Source: an uncultured Lachnospiraceae bacterium
Lineage (GTDB): Bacteria; Bacillota; Clostridia; Lachnospirales; Lachnospiraceae
Reading direction: 5' to 3'
NCBI GenBank assembly: GCA_902793335.1
Contig: CADBCZ010000021.1
Location: 23,723-87,722, forward strand
DNA length: 64,000 bases
The notes under the pieces are model-generated. The model searched no databases, was not told the origin of the DNA, and saw only the letters and a list, made by a program, of their open reading frames with translations. A program made the position numbers and the translations under genes. Below are positions 48,670 to 55,956 of this stretch, piece after piece (position 1 is the stretch's first letter; each line of letters starts with the position of its first letter).

Positions 48670-48776
48670 TCTACACTCCGTTCCGGTCCGCGCTAAGCGG
48701 ATGGTCTACGTTCCACTTCGGTCGTTGCTGAACCGAGATCCCCCGGATCTCGAGCAACCCCCGGACATCCAGCGCC
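48670..48776. repeat. Palindromic repeat copy 2, double nested
   Basis: Almost identical over 107 bases to the inner two layers of copy 1: TCTACACTCCGTTCCGGTCC, CGCTAAGCGGATGG, then the inner unit with GAGATCC/GGATCTC tip, and CATCCAGCGCC. Encodes the last 34 residues of the GyrI-like gene (ALDVRGLLEIRGISVQQRPK...), including its stop, and ends eight bases before the next start codon. Confidence 0.85.
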
Positions 48777-49399
48777 CTGATCGGATGCCTGATCACTGTT
48801 TTTAACTTCTCCGGCTGAACTTTTCTCGCATCAGAGAGATAAATCTCATGGTGCAATCTCTTGTCCGTGATATCAAGAACATAACCCTGTTCTTCCATAT
48901 ATCTGTGCATCGCATCTACCGTAGCCGGCTCATCGTCGTATGATCCGATATGCATGCACTGCACACACAACCCTTCATCATAAGTAAAGAACTCCACCTT
49001 TGAGAAATCCTGTTTCTTCTTAACCGTAGCTTCCCTGACAGCCCACTCAAAATCATCTTTCGTTACAAAGTCTGGCAGGCGGATGACGGATATCCACTTG
49101 AAATCTTCTTTATGAGCATAGTCGATACCGATTACTCCATTCTGCCACCACAAACCTTCCAATGGTGGAACTACATAATCAAAATATCCGTCAATCTGAT
49201 GATCACCTTTTTTACTCATCTTGATCGTAAATGCGATTCCATACAAAAGACCTATAGCCTGTTTATATTCGCCATCTTCATCATTTGGATTCCCACTGCC
49301 CCTAACCGCGATATAATTCATTTTCGGAACAGTAACGATAGATGGTGTGCCCTTCGGCATATAGAATTCTTTGTATTCCTTCTTGTAATCAAACGCCAT
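48671..49399 (-). CDS. GyrI-like small-molecule-binding protein with repeat-encoded tail
   Basis: 242 residues from the ATG at 49399 (GGAG nine bases upstream; an in-frame GTG/ATG at 49414 overlaps that site). Residues 1-208 match stand-alone GyrI-like proteins: FDYKKEYKEFYMPKGTPSIV, NYIAVRGSGNPNDEDGEYKQ, GLWWQNGVIGID, CMHIGSYDDEPATVDAMHRY. These bind small hydrophobic or cationic compounds. The natural end is near KLKTVIRHPIR; the last about 34 residues are encoded by repeat copy 2. Repeat copy 3 lies directly upstream and supplies the GTGGAG that acts as its ribosome site. Confidence 0.82.
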   Translation of the reverse strand: MAFDYKKEYKEFYMPKGTPSIVTVPKMNYIAVRGSGNPNDEDGEYKQAIGLLYGIAFTIKMSKKGDHQIDGYFDYVVPPLEGLWWQNGVIGIDYAHKEDFKWISVIRLPDFVTKDDFEWAVREATVKKKQDFSKVEFFTYDEGLCVQCMHIGSYDDEPATVDAMHRYMEEQGYVLDITDKRLHHEIYLSDARKVQPEKLKTVIRHPIRALDVRGLLEIRGISVQQRPKWNVDHPLSADRNGV

Positions 49400-49407
49400 A
49401 CCCTTTA

Positions 49408-49463
49408 TCTCCACTTCGTTTCGGTCGGTGCTAAACGATCGTCCACCGGACGATCAGCACCCC
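49408..49463. repeat. Palindromic repeat copy 3, single
   Basis: CCACTTCGTTTCGGTC-GGTGCTAA-ACGATCGTCC-ACC-GGACGATC-AGCACC: a clean hairpin GATCGTCC/GGACGATC nested on GGTGCT/AGCACC with the family's left module. Carries the stop codon of the cysteine hydrolase-VOC gene (GGGTGCTGA) on one side and the ribosome site of the GyrI-like gene on the other. Confidence 0.85.
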
Positions 49464-50425
49464 TCCGTCAAGTCTTTTGTTTCATAAGACTTATTCCAGG
49501 AACCGATCTCTATCAAGTTGCCTTCCGGATCAGCGATATAGCAGGTTCTCTGTCCCCAAGGTTCAAGTTCCGGTTCCAGCACGGATGTCGCTCCATTTTC
49601 CACGGCCTTCTTATATGCTTCATCCACCTCTTCAAAAGTATCGACATACAGCGCTATTTCAAAATGACCGTTCAGTCCTTTTATATACTCATACCGCCGG
49701 CTTGTCATCTTCTCAAAATCCTTCCTGCCGTAAAGCAGAAAAAGTGTTCCATCCTTTACAAGATAAACATTAGAAGTATTCTCTTCTTCCTTGATCTCAA
49801 ATCCGAGAACATCCCTGTAAAAGCGGATCATCTTCGCCATATCTTCAACAAGTATCCCAAAACCATCTAATCTCATGCTCTGTCTACACTTCGTTCCGGC
49901 CCGTGCCAAACGATCGTCCACCGGACAATCAGCGCCCTCCATATAATCCTCAAGTTCTTTGACCTCACAGCCCTTTTTCGCATAGTATGCGTACATTTCA
50001 TCCATCTTTTTCAGATCATAGCTTGTAACACAATCGGATATCACGTGAACGCTATATCCTGCCTTTGTCATATTGAAGCATGTGGACTTTACGCAACCTG
50101 TGGCATCCGCACCGGCAATAAAGAACTCGTTAATTCCATTCTTTTCAATGAACTCTGTAAATTCCTCGCTCGTAAGCGCATTTGCCTTCGTCTTCACAAA
50201 GATATTATCGGATACCACCTTCATTTCAGGAACCAGCTCAGCCCCTTTTGTGTCCGGCTTAAAGGTTCTGGTTCCCGGCGACAGATTATTATGCTTGATA
50301 TAGATGATCTGCATATTCTCTGTCACAGCCCAGTCGATAGCCTGATTGATACGATCAATGATCTTTTTGTAGTTCTTAGTAATGTCATTTTGAATGTCAA
50401 TTATCATCAGCGCTTTGTTTCCCAT
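49454..50425 (-). CDS. Fusion: cysteine hydrolase (isochorismatase-like) + VOC/glyoxalase domain
   Basis: 323 residues from the ATG at 50425 (AGGAGG ten bases upstream). Residues 1 to about 160 are an isochorismatase-family cysteine hydrolase: KALMIIDIQND, VKTKANALTSEEF, FIAGADATGCVKSTCFNMTK (catalytic Cys) and VISDCVTSYD. Residues about 182-320 are a vicinal-oxygen-chelate domain: LDGFGILVEDMAKMIRFYRD, FEIALYVDTFEEVDEAYKK and YIADPEGNLIEIGSW. The linker (about 163-181, ADCPVDDRLARAGTKCRQ) is repeat copy 4 read in frame. The second domain starts at its own Met (MRLDGFG), so these were two genes joined by loss of a stop inside the repeat. A separate translation start for the VOC part is possible but no ribosome site is seen. 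Confidence 0.82.
   Translation of the reverse strand: MGNKALMIIDIQNDITKNYKKIIDRINQAIDWAVTENMQIIYIKHNNLSPGTRTFKPDTKGAELVPEMKVVSDNIFVKTKANALTSEEFTEFIEKNGINEFFIAGADATGCVKSTCFNMTKAGYSVHVISDCVTSYDLKKMDEMYAYYAKKGCEVKELEDYMEGADCPVDDRLARAGTKCRQSMRLDGFGILVEDMAKMIRFYRDVLGFEIKEEENTSNVYLVKDGTLFLLYGRKDFEKMTSRRYEYIKGLNGHFEIALYVDTFEEVDEAYKKAVENGATSVLEPELEPWGQRTCYIADPEGNLIEIGSWNKSYETKDLTEGC
49883..49937. repeat. Palindromic repeat copy 4, inside a coding region
   Basis: TCTACACTTCGTTCCGGCCC-GTGCCAA-ACGATCGTCC-ACC-GGACAATC-AGCGCCC: same layout as copy 3 with a few changes. It is read in a stop-free frame as the linker between the cysteine hydrolase and the VOC domain. Confidence 0.85.
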
Positions 50426-51383
50426 GGTTCTTTTCCCTCCTTTCAAAAGCTCCGCATGGCTCCGCTTCGCTCACTGCTGTTGCATATTTTTCCGCCATAT
50501 CACAGGCGATCTCATACAGCTTATCCCTGACAGACTCCGGATCGATCACAGTCACCTTATCCCTGCATGAAAGCATCCATGATATCAGGCCTTCATCATC
50601 CGAATATTCATGTTCAAAGAGAAGCGATCCATCCGGTTGCTCTTCAAATGAACCCACGCCGTACTCTTCAACCAATTGCCACTTCATGGACGGATCAAAA
50701 ACTGCTTTGACTCTTCCTTTTGCAGGAAAGACCTTTTCATTTGATAGCTCCGGCAAAGGAATCTCGGATCTTCTGTCAAACACCTCACCATGAACGATAC
50801 TGTCCATCCTGTTCAGCTTGAACAGCCGGAAGTCTTCCCTTAACAGGCAGAACCCATATGCATACCAGCTAGACCATTTAAAGATCAGATAATAAGGCTC
50901 GATCTCCCTTTTCGTCTCGCCTCCCGGCGAATAATAATCGAATCGGATCCTCCTACGCAGTTCAATGGCGTCTTGGATGAGACCTATCTTCGGGGGAAGC
51001 GTATCCTGGTACCATGAAGACAGATCAATTAGGATGGAATCCCTGCCATTTACAAATTCCGAAGAACCTGCCTGGATCTTTTCCATCAACTGACCATAGT
51101 ATCTGCTCCCACTTACACTGTCCAAACTTCGGAGGCCCGCAAGGATCATCTGCATATCCCGTGATGTCAAAAGCGTCCTATCCATCCGGTATCCGTTCAT
51201 AATACTTATACCGCCTCCGGCTCCCTGAGAAGTCTGGATCGGTATTCCCGCTTTACAAAGAACTTCGATATCCCTGTTTATCGTCCTCATGGACACTTCA
51301 AAATGATCTGCGAGCTCCGGAGCCGTTGTCATCTCCTTCTGCAGTAGTATGGATAATATTCCGATAAGTCTGTCTATCTTCAT
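50397..51383 (-). CDS. HTH/WYL-domain transcriptional regulator (YafY-like)
   Basis: 328 residues. N-terminal DeoR-type helix-turn-helix KIDRLIGILSILLQKEMTTA...FEVSMRTINRDIEVL, linker GAGGGISIMNGYRMD, a WYL domain (YYLIFKWSSWYAYGFCLLRE) and WCX C-terminus. The natural end should be near EIACDMAEKY; the last about 25 residues come from a short repeat-like sequence at 50446-50480 (GCTCCGCATGGCTCCGCTTC...). That stretch also provides the ribosome site of the cysteine hydrolase gene, which overlaps this one by 29 bases. Probably senses a ligand and controls the downstream small-enzyme genes or itself. Confidence 0.88.
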   Translation of the reverse strand: MKIDRLIGILSILLQKEMTTAPELADHFEVSMRTINRDIEVLCKAGIPIQTSQGAGGGISIMNGYRMDRTLLTSRDMQMILAGLRSLDSVSGSRYYGQLMEKIQAGSSEFVNGRDSILIDLSSWYQDTLPPKIGLIQDAIELRRRIRFDYYSPGGETKREIEPYYLIFKWSSWYAYGFCLLREDFRLFKLNRMDSIVHGEVFDRRSEIPLPELSNEKVFPAKGRVKAVFDPSMKWQLVEEYGVGSFEEQPDGSLLFEHEYSDDEGLISWMLSCRDKVTVIDPESVRDKLYEIACDMAEKYATAVSEAEPCGAFERREKNHGKQSADDN

Positions 51384-51448
51384 TTGATCCCCCTCTTCGC
51401 ATATCTTACCAAACTAAACAAGACAACAGTATGTCATGTTCTATATAT

Positions 51449-51589
51449 AAAAATCCGCTTGCGGATTTTTTTGCGCCGAGCGCGCTTGCGAATGCAACAA
51501 TTACCATTCGCGCGAGTGCGCATCCAAAGCGGAGCATATTTGGCGTTAGCCAAATAGTTTTCCTGTACCCCGGCTTTCCGGGATACAGG
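51449..51589. other. Hairpin-rich gap between WYL regulator and chimeric gene
   Basis: The gap holds no gene but several stem-loops: AAAAATCCGC/GCGGATTTTT with a T run (51449-51472), a GC-rich stretch with ATTCGCGCGAGTGCGC, TTTGGC/GCCAAA, and CCTGTACCCCGG/CCGGGATACAGG (51562-51589). The last is nine bases beyond the stop of the gene at 51598 and likely ends it, though without a T run on the minus strand. Confidence 0.5.
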
Positions 51590-51597
51590 TTTTGAAT

Positions 51598-52644
51598 CTA
51601 CGCCTTCTTTTTTACAGGAATCCAGATCGCGCTGTGATAATCCTTGTCGGTCTTTTCTCCATTGACGCAGTCATACCATTCGACGTTAGCGTTTCCACAG
51701 AGCTCATAGTCAGGATTTCCCGGCAACCACTCCTTAAATATTCGGGTATTAAGGCTCTGCAGTGACTCAGGGATAGGACCTATGCAGTCAAACACCGCCC
51801 AATCACCACGTGGGAACTCATAGACTACCATGCCATCCGGAACATCTCCGCCGGAGTACTTTCCAGCAACCAGATATCGGAACTTACCTCCGCCGATATC
51901 ATCGATACAAACTCCATATTCTCCGATACAATGATCTATTATCGCCTTCTCTTGAAGGTTCGCCGGCTCATTCCCAGCATAAACATTTGCGGCATACTTC
52001 TCGCAGATCTCATCCCAGAACTTCGGAATCTCCTGATAAGCGGTTTCGTAGTCAAATTCCTTTTGAAATCCGATCACCTTGAACTGAAACATTGTTGTTA
52101 CCTTGTATTCCATTTGGATACCTCCTTGAACCTGTACTTTGATAGACAAGGGAAGAAAAGTCCTTACATCTGCTCCTTCACGGGCCTGCGTGGGTGTCAC
52201 GCCGTGGAAACGCGAGAAAGCCTTGCTGAAACTCTCTGGAGTTTCATAACAATACCGGAGTGCGATATCGATCACCTTATCCTCTGTCTCCTTATTCATC
52301 ACTGAATGAACCGCCACCAACTTTCTTTGTACAATGTATCCCGAAATGATGTTTATTATCTTTATCAGCGCAATCATTACGATCCATATACACAACCATG
52401 CCGGCATACTTATCACCGGGAGCAGCTTTATCAGGCATACTACTAAGAATACAAAATCCGCAGCAGTATCAAATCTCGCTCCAAACTCGGTGACAGTATT
52501 CATTTTTCGGGCAACCGTGCCGTCTATCATATCAGATAAGCCAGCGATCAGATAAAACATATAGAATGCCGGCGAAAACACCGGACAGAACAGTAGTGCA
52601 ATACTGATCAGTACCCTAAAGCCTGTTATTATATTTGCCATCAC
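51598..52644 (-). CDS. Chimeric gene: CDP-alcohol phosphatidyltransferase N-terminus fused to AraC/GyrI regulator C-terminus
   Basis: 348 residues. Residues 1 to about 116 are the membrane part of a CDP-alcohol phosphatidyltransferase: ANIITGFRVLISIALLF, GLSDMIDGTVARKMNTVTEF then GARFDTAADF (D..DG..AR..G..D....D pattern) and VAVHSVMNK. From residue about 117 the sequence is an AraC-type regulator: DKVIDIALRYCYETPESFSK and AFSRFHGVTPTQAREG are the second helix-turn-helix, then a full GyrI-like effector domain (YKVTTMFQFKVIGFQKEF ... VEWYDCVNGEKTDKDYHSAI). The junction is near 52293. Neither parent is complete: the enzyme lacks its later membrane helices, the regulator its first helix-turn-helix. 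Product of a deletion; function doubtful. Its start overlaps the upstream gene by ATGA. Confidence 0.8.
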   Translation of the reverse strand: MMANIITGFRVLISIALLFCPVFSPAFYMFYLIAGLSDMIDGTVARKMNTVTEFGARFDTAADFVFLVVCLIKLLPVISMPAWLCIWIVMIALIKIINIISGYIVQRKLVAVHSVMNKETEDKVIDIALRYCYETPESFSKAFSRFHGVTPTQAREGADVRTFLPLSIKVQVQGGIQMEYKVTTMFQFKVIGFQKEFDYETAYQEIPKFWDEICEKYAANVYAGNEPANLQEKAIIDHCIGEYGVCIDDIGGGKFRYLVAGKYSGGDVPDGMVVYEFPRGDWAVFDCIGPIPESLQSLNTRIFKEWLPGNPDYELCGNANVEWYDCVNGEKTDKDYHSAIWIPVKKKA

Positions 52645-52847
52645 TTAACTCTTTGAAACATGACTGTCTCTTCCTTCATTGAAATCTTTCCGACACAGAA
52701 GCCAAATTCCGAAAGTTGTTTCTTGTATTTAAGAAAAGAATGATCGATTGGTACCCCAGCAATCTCTTCAATTTCCGCATACGTCAGCTTGAGGCCATCC
52801 GTTCCATTCTCCCTGATCCATATCCAAAGAGGTTCATACTTACTCAT
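52641..52847 (-). CDS. Small conserved-type protein, unknown
   Basis: 68 residues: MSKYEPLWIWIRENGTDGLK, LTYAEIEEIAGVPIDHSFLK, a basic helix and a short beta end. A compact soluble domain resembling small YEPLW-starting proteins of Clostridia, in which a winged-helix-like DNA or protein-binding role has been guessed. GGAGGCG precedes the ATG. Overlaps the chimeric gene by four bases. Confidence 0.65.
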   Translation of the reverse strand: MSKYEPLWIWIRENGTDGLKLTYAEIEEIAGVPIDHSFLKYKKQLSEFGFCVGKISMKEETVMFQRVK

Positions 52848-52880
52848 ATGTCATAATCTCGCCTCCTTAAAAACCATGTA

Positions 52881-53303
52881 TTAATGCCCCCTATGCTTTT
52901 CCTTTTTCTTCTGCTGTTTCATTTCAAACAGTCTGTCGCTTTCCGCTTCCCGTTCCTTCTTGCTTCGCTCTTTTCTCACCAGTTTATTCTGTTCCTGTTG
53001 CAGTTTAAGAGCCTGTTGGGATTTCGTACCGATTCCTTTTTCTAAGATCTGTTTTTTCGCGTCGCGCTGTGCCCTTTTCGGATTTTTCTTTACATCCTTT
53101 ACATCGGTTTTAATCGCCGGACTGAATTGCAGCTGATAATAATGCCTGCTCACGAACTCCTGCACCTCATAATCCTTTGGTTCAGCACCAAATGTCACCT
53201 TTGCCGCCGATAGCTTCCCATTTTCAATTCGTTCAAATACTCCTACCCAAAAAGGATCCTCAAAGTATACCGTCAGCCGTCCCTGACATTTTTCTGTTCT
53301 CAC
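52881..53303 (-). CDS. YjdF-family protein (DUF2992)
   Basis: 140 residues. GRLTVYFEDPFWVGVFERIE is the family's hallmark start, with AKVTFGAEPKDYEVQEFVSR after it; the second half is the typical Lys/Arg/Gln-rich helix (KKNPKRAQRDAKKQ...). Function unknown; in other Firmicutes the gene is often behind the yjdF azaaromatic-sensing RNA, but I see no such motif in 53304-53416. Starts with GTG, GGAGG ten bases upstream. Confidence 0.88.
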   Translation of the reverse strand: MRTEKCQGRLTVYFEDPFWVGVFERIENGKLSAAKVTFGAEPKDYEVQEFVSRHYYQLQFSPAIKTDVKDVKKNPKRAQRDAKKQILEKGIGTKSQQALKLQQEQNKLVRKERSKKEREAESDRLFEMKQQKKKEKHRGH

Positions 53304-53416
53304 GTCGCCTTCGCCTCCGTGTTTTCGTTCGCAAAATAAAAGATGTTGTTCAATGAAATTACCTCCGTAAAGCCTGAATTTGACGCTCTGTCAAACTGAT
53401 TTTTAATATCCATTGA

Positions 53417-53848
53417 TTACTCGCAATACATACATATCGTTCCATTTGATAACTTAAACCCATTCTTCTCATAAAACTTAGCCGCTGGCGCATACTCGCT
53501 TGTATAAAGAACAATGCCCGCAAGTCCTTTGTCCTTACTATAATCTTTAACAGCGTTTAATAACTGCTTACCTATTCCTTGACCTTGTCGCTCAGGAAGT
53601 ACTGCCATCTCATTAATATAAATCTCTTCTTTGTTGCCGGAAATCTTACGAAGTGCAAATATACACCCTAGTACTTCTTTGTTTTCCTCATATACAAATC
53701 CCACAAATCTTCTCTGTTCAAAAAAATCCTGAAGATATTCTGTGGCATTTTCTGTCGTCCAATCTATTCCCCAATATTCTATAGGAAACGCCTTAGCATA
53801 TATCACTCCACACTGTTGCAAATCTTCCTCTTTCATTTTTCTTATCAT
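53417..53848 (-). CDS. GNAT N-acetyltransferase
   Basis: 143 residues from the ATG at 53848 (GGGGTG upstream; an in-frame start at 53878 lies inside the preceding gene without a ribosome site). Acetyl-CoA site RQGQGIGKQLLNAVKDY; YTSEYAPAAKFYEKNGFKLS near the end. Acceptor unknown. Follows a second GNAT gene in the same direction. Confidence 0.88.
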   Translation of the reverse strand: MIRKMKEEDLQQCGVIYAKAFPIEYWGIDWTTENATEYLQDFFEQRRFVGFVYEENKEVLGCIFALRKISGNKEEIYINEMAVLPERQGQGIGKQLLNAVKDYSKDKGLAGIVLYTSEYAPAAKFYEKNGFKLSNGTICMYCE

Positions 53849-53865
53849 TAAAATCACCCCGTAAT

Positions 53866-54378
53866 CTAAACATAACAAACCATTTGCAAATCATACGGTT
53901 CATCTTCTTCAATTTCCTTTATCGTACAATCTGTCAGTTCAGCTCCCATCGCTTTATAAAAAGCAATCGTTTCTTCAGATGAACATGCAGAAATATACAA
54001 GGCCTCTGCTACGGCCTTTCGAGCTTCTTCTTTCCCTGCATTAAACAACTTTCTTCCAATTCCCTGTCCTCTGCAGGCAGCCGATACTTGCATCATATCC
54101 AAAATCATATATGATTCAATCAATCCCTTTTTTAACCCAATGAATCCAACCACTTCATCCTTTTCAATTGCAAGATATGTAACATAATCATCACCGCTGA
54201 TATTCTTTGCGACAGTACGTCTTTTTTCCATATCCCAATCTTCTGTATAAACACAGTCTTCAAGAATATATTCTCCATTGTGTTTACGATATACTTTTTT
54301 TACATCCTGTTTTCTTGGATAATAGTCCAATGAATCCTGTTTAAAGTTTTCTGCTGATAATAATTCGATCCTGATCAA
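53866..54378 (-). CDS. GNAT N-acetyltransferase
   Basis: 170 residues. Acetyl-CoA-binding CRGQGIGRKLFNAGKEEARK and YISACSSEETIAFYKAMGAE, with acidic C-terminus. The longer N-terminal part (KQDSLDYYPRKQDVKKVYRK) is usual for a Clostridial subgroup of these enzymes. Lies 13 bases after the TetR gene and is likely co-transcribed with it from the operator-flanked promoter. Confidence 0.88.
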   Translation of the reverse strand: MIRIELLSAENFKQDSLDYYPRKQDVKKVYRKHNGEYILEDCVYTEDWDMEKRRTVAKNISGDDYVTYLAIEKDEVVGFIGLKKGLIESYMILDMMQVSAACRGQGIGRKLFNAGKEEARKAVAEALYISACSSEETIAFYKAMGAELTDCTIKEIEEDEPYDLQMVCYV

Positions 54379-54391
54379 TTTTTCTCTGCTC

Positions 54392-54976
54392 CTATCTCAT
54401 GTATACCTTACAAAAATGCCGCAAATGCTTTTCGATGTATTCCATGCATTCTTTCTCACACTGTGGCTGTCTGTCTGCTCTTGCTATCTGCAGAACAGCC
54501 GGCGCGGTAAGCTCTGCCGCAAGCAACTTCGGATCATCCTTTACTACTATCCCCTCATCCATCATTCCCTTGATAATCTTTGCAAACATCCTCTGTATTC
54601 CATCCAGCTGATGCCTGGTTGTAGCCTCGGAAATCCTTTCATTCCTGAACTGCTCTTGCACAAAAAGCATCCGCGTCTTTCGGATTATGGGATCCCGCAT
54701 TGTGAATGAGATCCTTTCCATAGTCACCTTTATAAATTCCTCCCGGCTCTGTGGCACCTTCCCGATGTTTTTCTCAGATCCAAACATTACCTCATACCGC
54801 TCTTCCGCAGAATCGATCAACGCATTCAGGATGTCCTCTTTGCCCTTATAGTGCTTGTAAAGCGATGGAGCTTTGATCCCGACAATATTTGCAATCTGCT
54901 CCACGCTTGTTCCATCGTATCCATTCTCTGCAAATAACGTTAATGCCGCATCCATAATTTTCTCTTTGGTAGACAT
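54392..54976 (-). CDS. TetR/AcrR-family repressor
   Basis: 194 residues from the ATG at 54976 (AAAGGAGG upstream); in-frame start at 55012 falls inside the promoter and is rejected. DNA-binding domain STKEKIMDAALTLFAENGYD, GTSVEQIANIVGIKAPSLYK then HYKGKEDILNAL; helical ligand-binding part after residue 60 typical of multidrug or metabolite repressors. Palindromic sites around its own promoter indicate autoregulation, which would also control the downstream GNAT genes. Confidence 0.9.
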   Translation of the reverse strand: MSTKEKIMDAALTLFAENGYDGTSVEQIANIVGIKAPSLYKHYKGKEDILNALIDSAEERYEVMFGSEKNIGKVPQSREEFIKVTMERISFTMRDPIIRKTRMLFVQEQFRNERISEATTRHQLDGIQRMFAKIIKGMMDEGIVVKDDPKLLAAELTAPAVLQIARADRQPQCEKECMEYIEKHLRHFCKVYMR

Positions 54977-54991
54977 TGTATCCTCCTTTCC

Positions 54992-55039
54992 GCTAACAAA
55001 CATTAGCCTCATTATAGCTAATGTTCATTAGCCCGTCAA
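54992..55039 (-). promoter_or_regulatory. tetR promoter with two operator palindromes
   Basis: Minus strand: TTGACG (55034-55039), 17-base spacer, TATAAT (55011-55016). The spacer contains GCTAATGAACATTAGC (55017-55032), a perfect 16-base palindrome apart from its centre, and just downstream of the -10 is GCTAATGTTTGTTAGC (54992-55007), a second copy with one changed arm base. Two repressor sites straddling the -10 give a clear autoregulated promoter. Confidence 0.85.
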
Positions 55040-55235
55040 GATAAAAAAAGAGACTGACCGATATAAAGGTTTGTTACCTTCATGCCATCATTGTGGTCAG
55101 CCACATACTTCTTAATCTCTGCGTATGTTGCAGTTCCTAACTTGCCTTCAAGTTTCTCAACATCTAAATCAATGTCGATATATCCGTCAACCATTTTGTC
55201 ACTTAAAAGTACGACCGTCTCGACGTCGTTTTCGT
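55036..55235 (-). pseudogene. rumA/rlmD (23S rRNA uracil methyltransferase) 3' remnant, scar 1
   Basis: The minus strand encodes NENDVETVVLLSDKMVDGYI, DIDLDVEKLEGKLGTATYAE and IKKYVADHNDGMKVTNLYIG then a stop. VETVVLLS is the conserved C-terminal motif of RumA-type methyltransferases and the rest matches the C-terminal extension found in Lachnospiraceae copies. The methyltransferase body is absent upstream, where an M24 peptidase fragment abuts. rumA at exactly this motif is a known integration site of large serine recombinases, so this looks like an integration scar. Confidence 0.65.
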
Positions 55236-55238
55236 TGA

Positions 55239-55451
55239 TTAACCAAAAATGCTTTTTGATTCATCTCCTGAGAAAACAAATGCCCCGATATCATAGTACC
55301 AAAACGAATCTGCTCCAAGTTCACGCATCTTATTTTCACATAGACTTCGTACTTCTATTAAAGACATCCCGGATCTTATTTCTGCTTTTATATTATTGAT
55401 CGTGTCCTTTGCAATCTTTTGAACAGCCTGATAATCCATCAAATCCGTCAC
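55239..55451 (-). pseudogene. M24-family peptidase, N-terminal fragment
   Basis: 70 codons from a GTG (AGGA upstream): AVQKIAKDTINNIKAEIRSG, MSLIEVRSLCENKMRELGAD, SFWYYDIGAFVFSGDESKS. This is the N-terminal part of the Xaa-Pro-aminopeptidase-like group of M24 enzymes; the catalytic metal-binding domain (about 130 further residues) is missing and the frame ends at the rumA scar. Overlap with the GNAT gene upstream suggests it was once translationally coupled. Confidence 0.65.
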
Positions 55452-55454
55452 TTT

Positions 55455-55922
55455 TCAGTCCTTTTCATAAAATACAATATCCATTTGGTCGTTGATATGC
55501 TCCACTTTACCGGTTTGATGATATCCCATTTTCTCATATAGGTACAGATTGCCCTTTTCCTGTAGAATGGTATCCAGACACCAGTAATTCTTTCCATATA
55601 TTCGTTCCGCCTCTTCCATTGCAGCTTGGGCATACCCCTTGTTTCGAAACTCTTTCATAATCCAAATAGGAGAAATACGCTTCCTGCTGCCATCCTTTTT
55701 ATCAATAATACGAATCACTCCGACCGGTTTGTCACCGGCCATTATAAAATAGTACTTTGAGCCGGGCTGTTCAAATCTCGCAGCTACGCTTTTCATTTCT
55801 TCGGCAGCGGGGCTTGTTTCATAATCCTGATATTTTTCCAGAAGTTCGGAAAAAGCCTCAACCTGCATCCTCCAGACTTTTTCAATATCATCCCTCAGAG
55901 CAGGTTTTAATTCAATCATCAT
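55455..55922 (-). CDS. GNAT N-acetyltransferase
   Basis: 155 residues. Acetyl-CoA loop WIMKEFRNKGYAQAAMEEAE and YLYEKMGYHQTGKVEHIND near the end. N-terminus IELKPALRDDIEKVWRMQVE is typical of the family. Acceptor unknown. Lies between the two rumA-type scars. Confidence 0.88.
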   Translation of the reverse strand: MMIELKPALRDDIEKVWRMQVEAFSELLEKYQDYETSPAAEEMKSVAARFEQPGSKYYFIMAGDKPVGVIRIIDKKDGSRKRISPIWIMKEFRNKGYAQAAMEEAERIYGKNYWCLDTILQEKGNLYLYEKMGYHQTGKVEHINDQMDIVFYEKD

Positions 55923-55956
55923 CTGTTCCCTTCATCAGAAAGACATTCTCATATCT

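Noticed and set aside
48147-49937. CRISPR array
   Set aside because: Repeats are too few, unevenly spaced by whole genes, and nested; no cas genes in the window.
53304-53416. yjdF-type riboswitch ahead of the YjdF-family gene
   Set aside because: The gap is short and I could not find the conserved stems or sequence of that RNA; only a ribosome site is visible.
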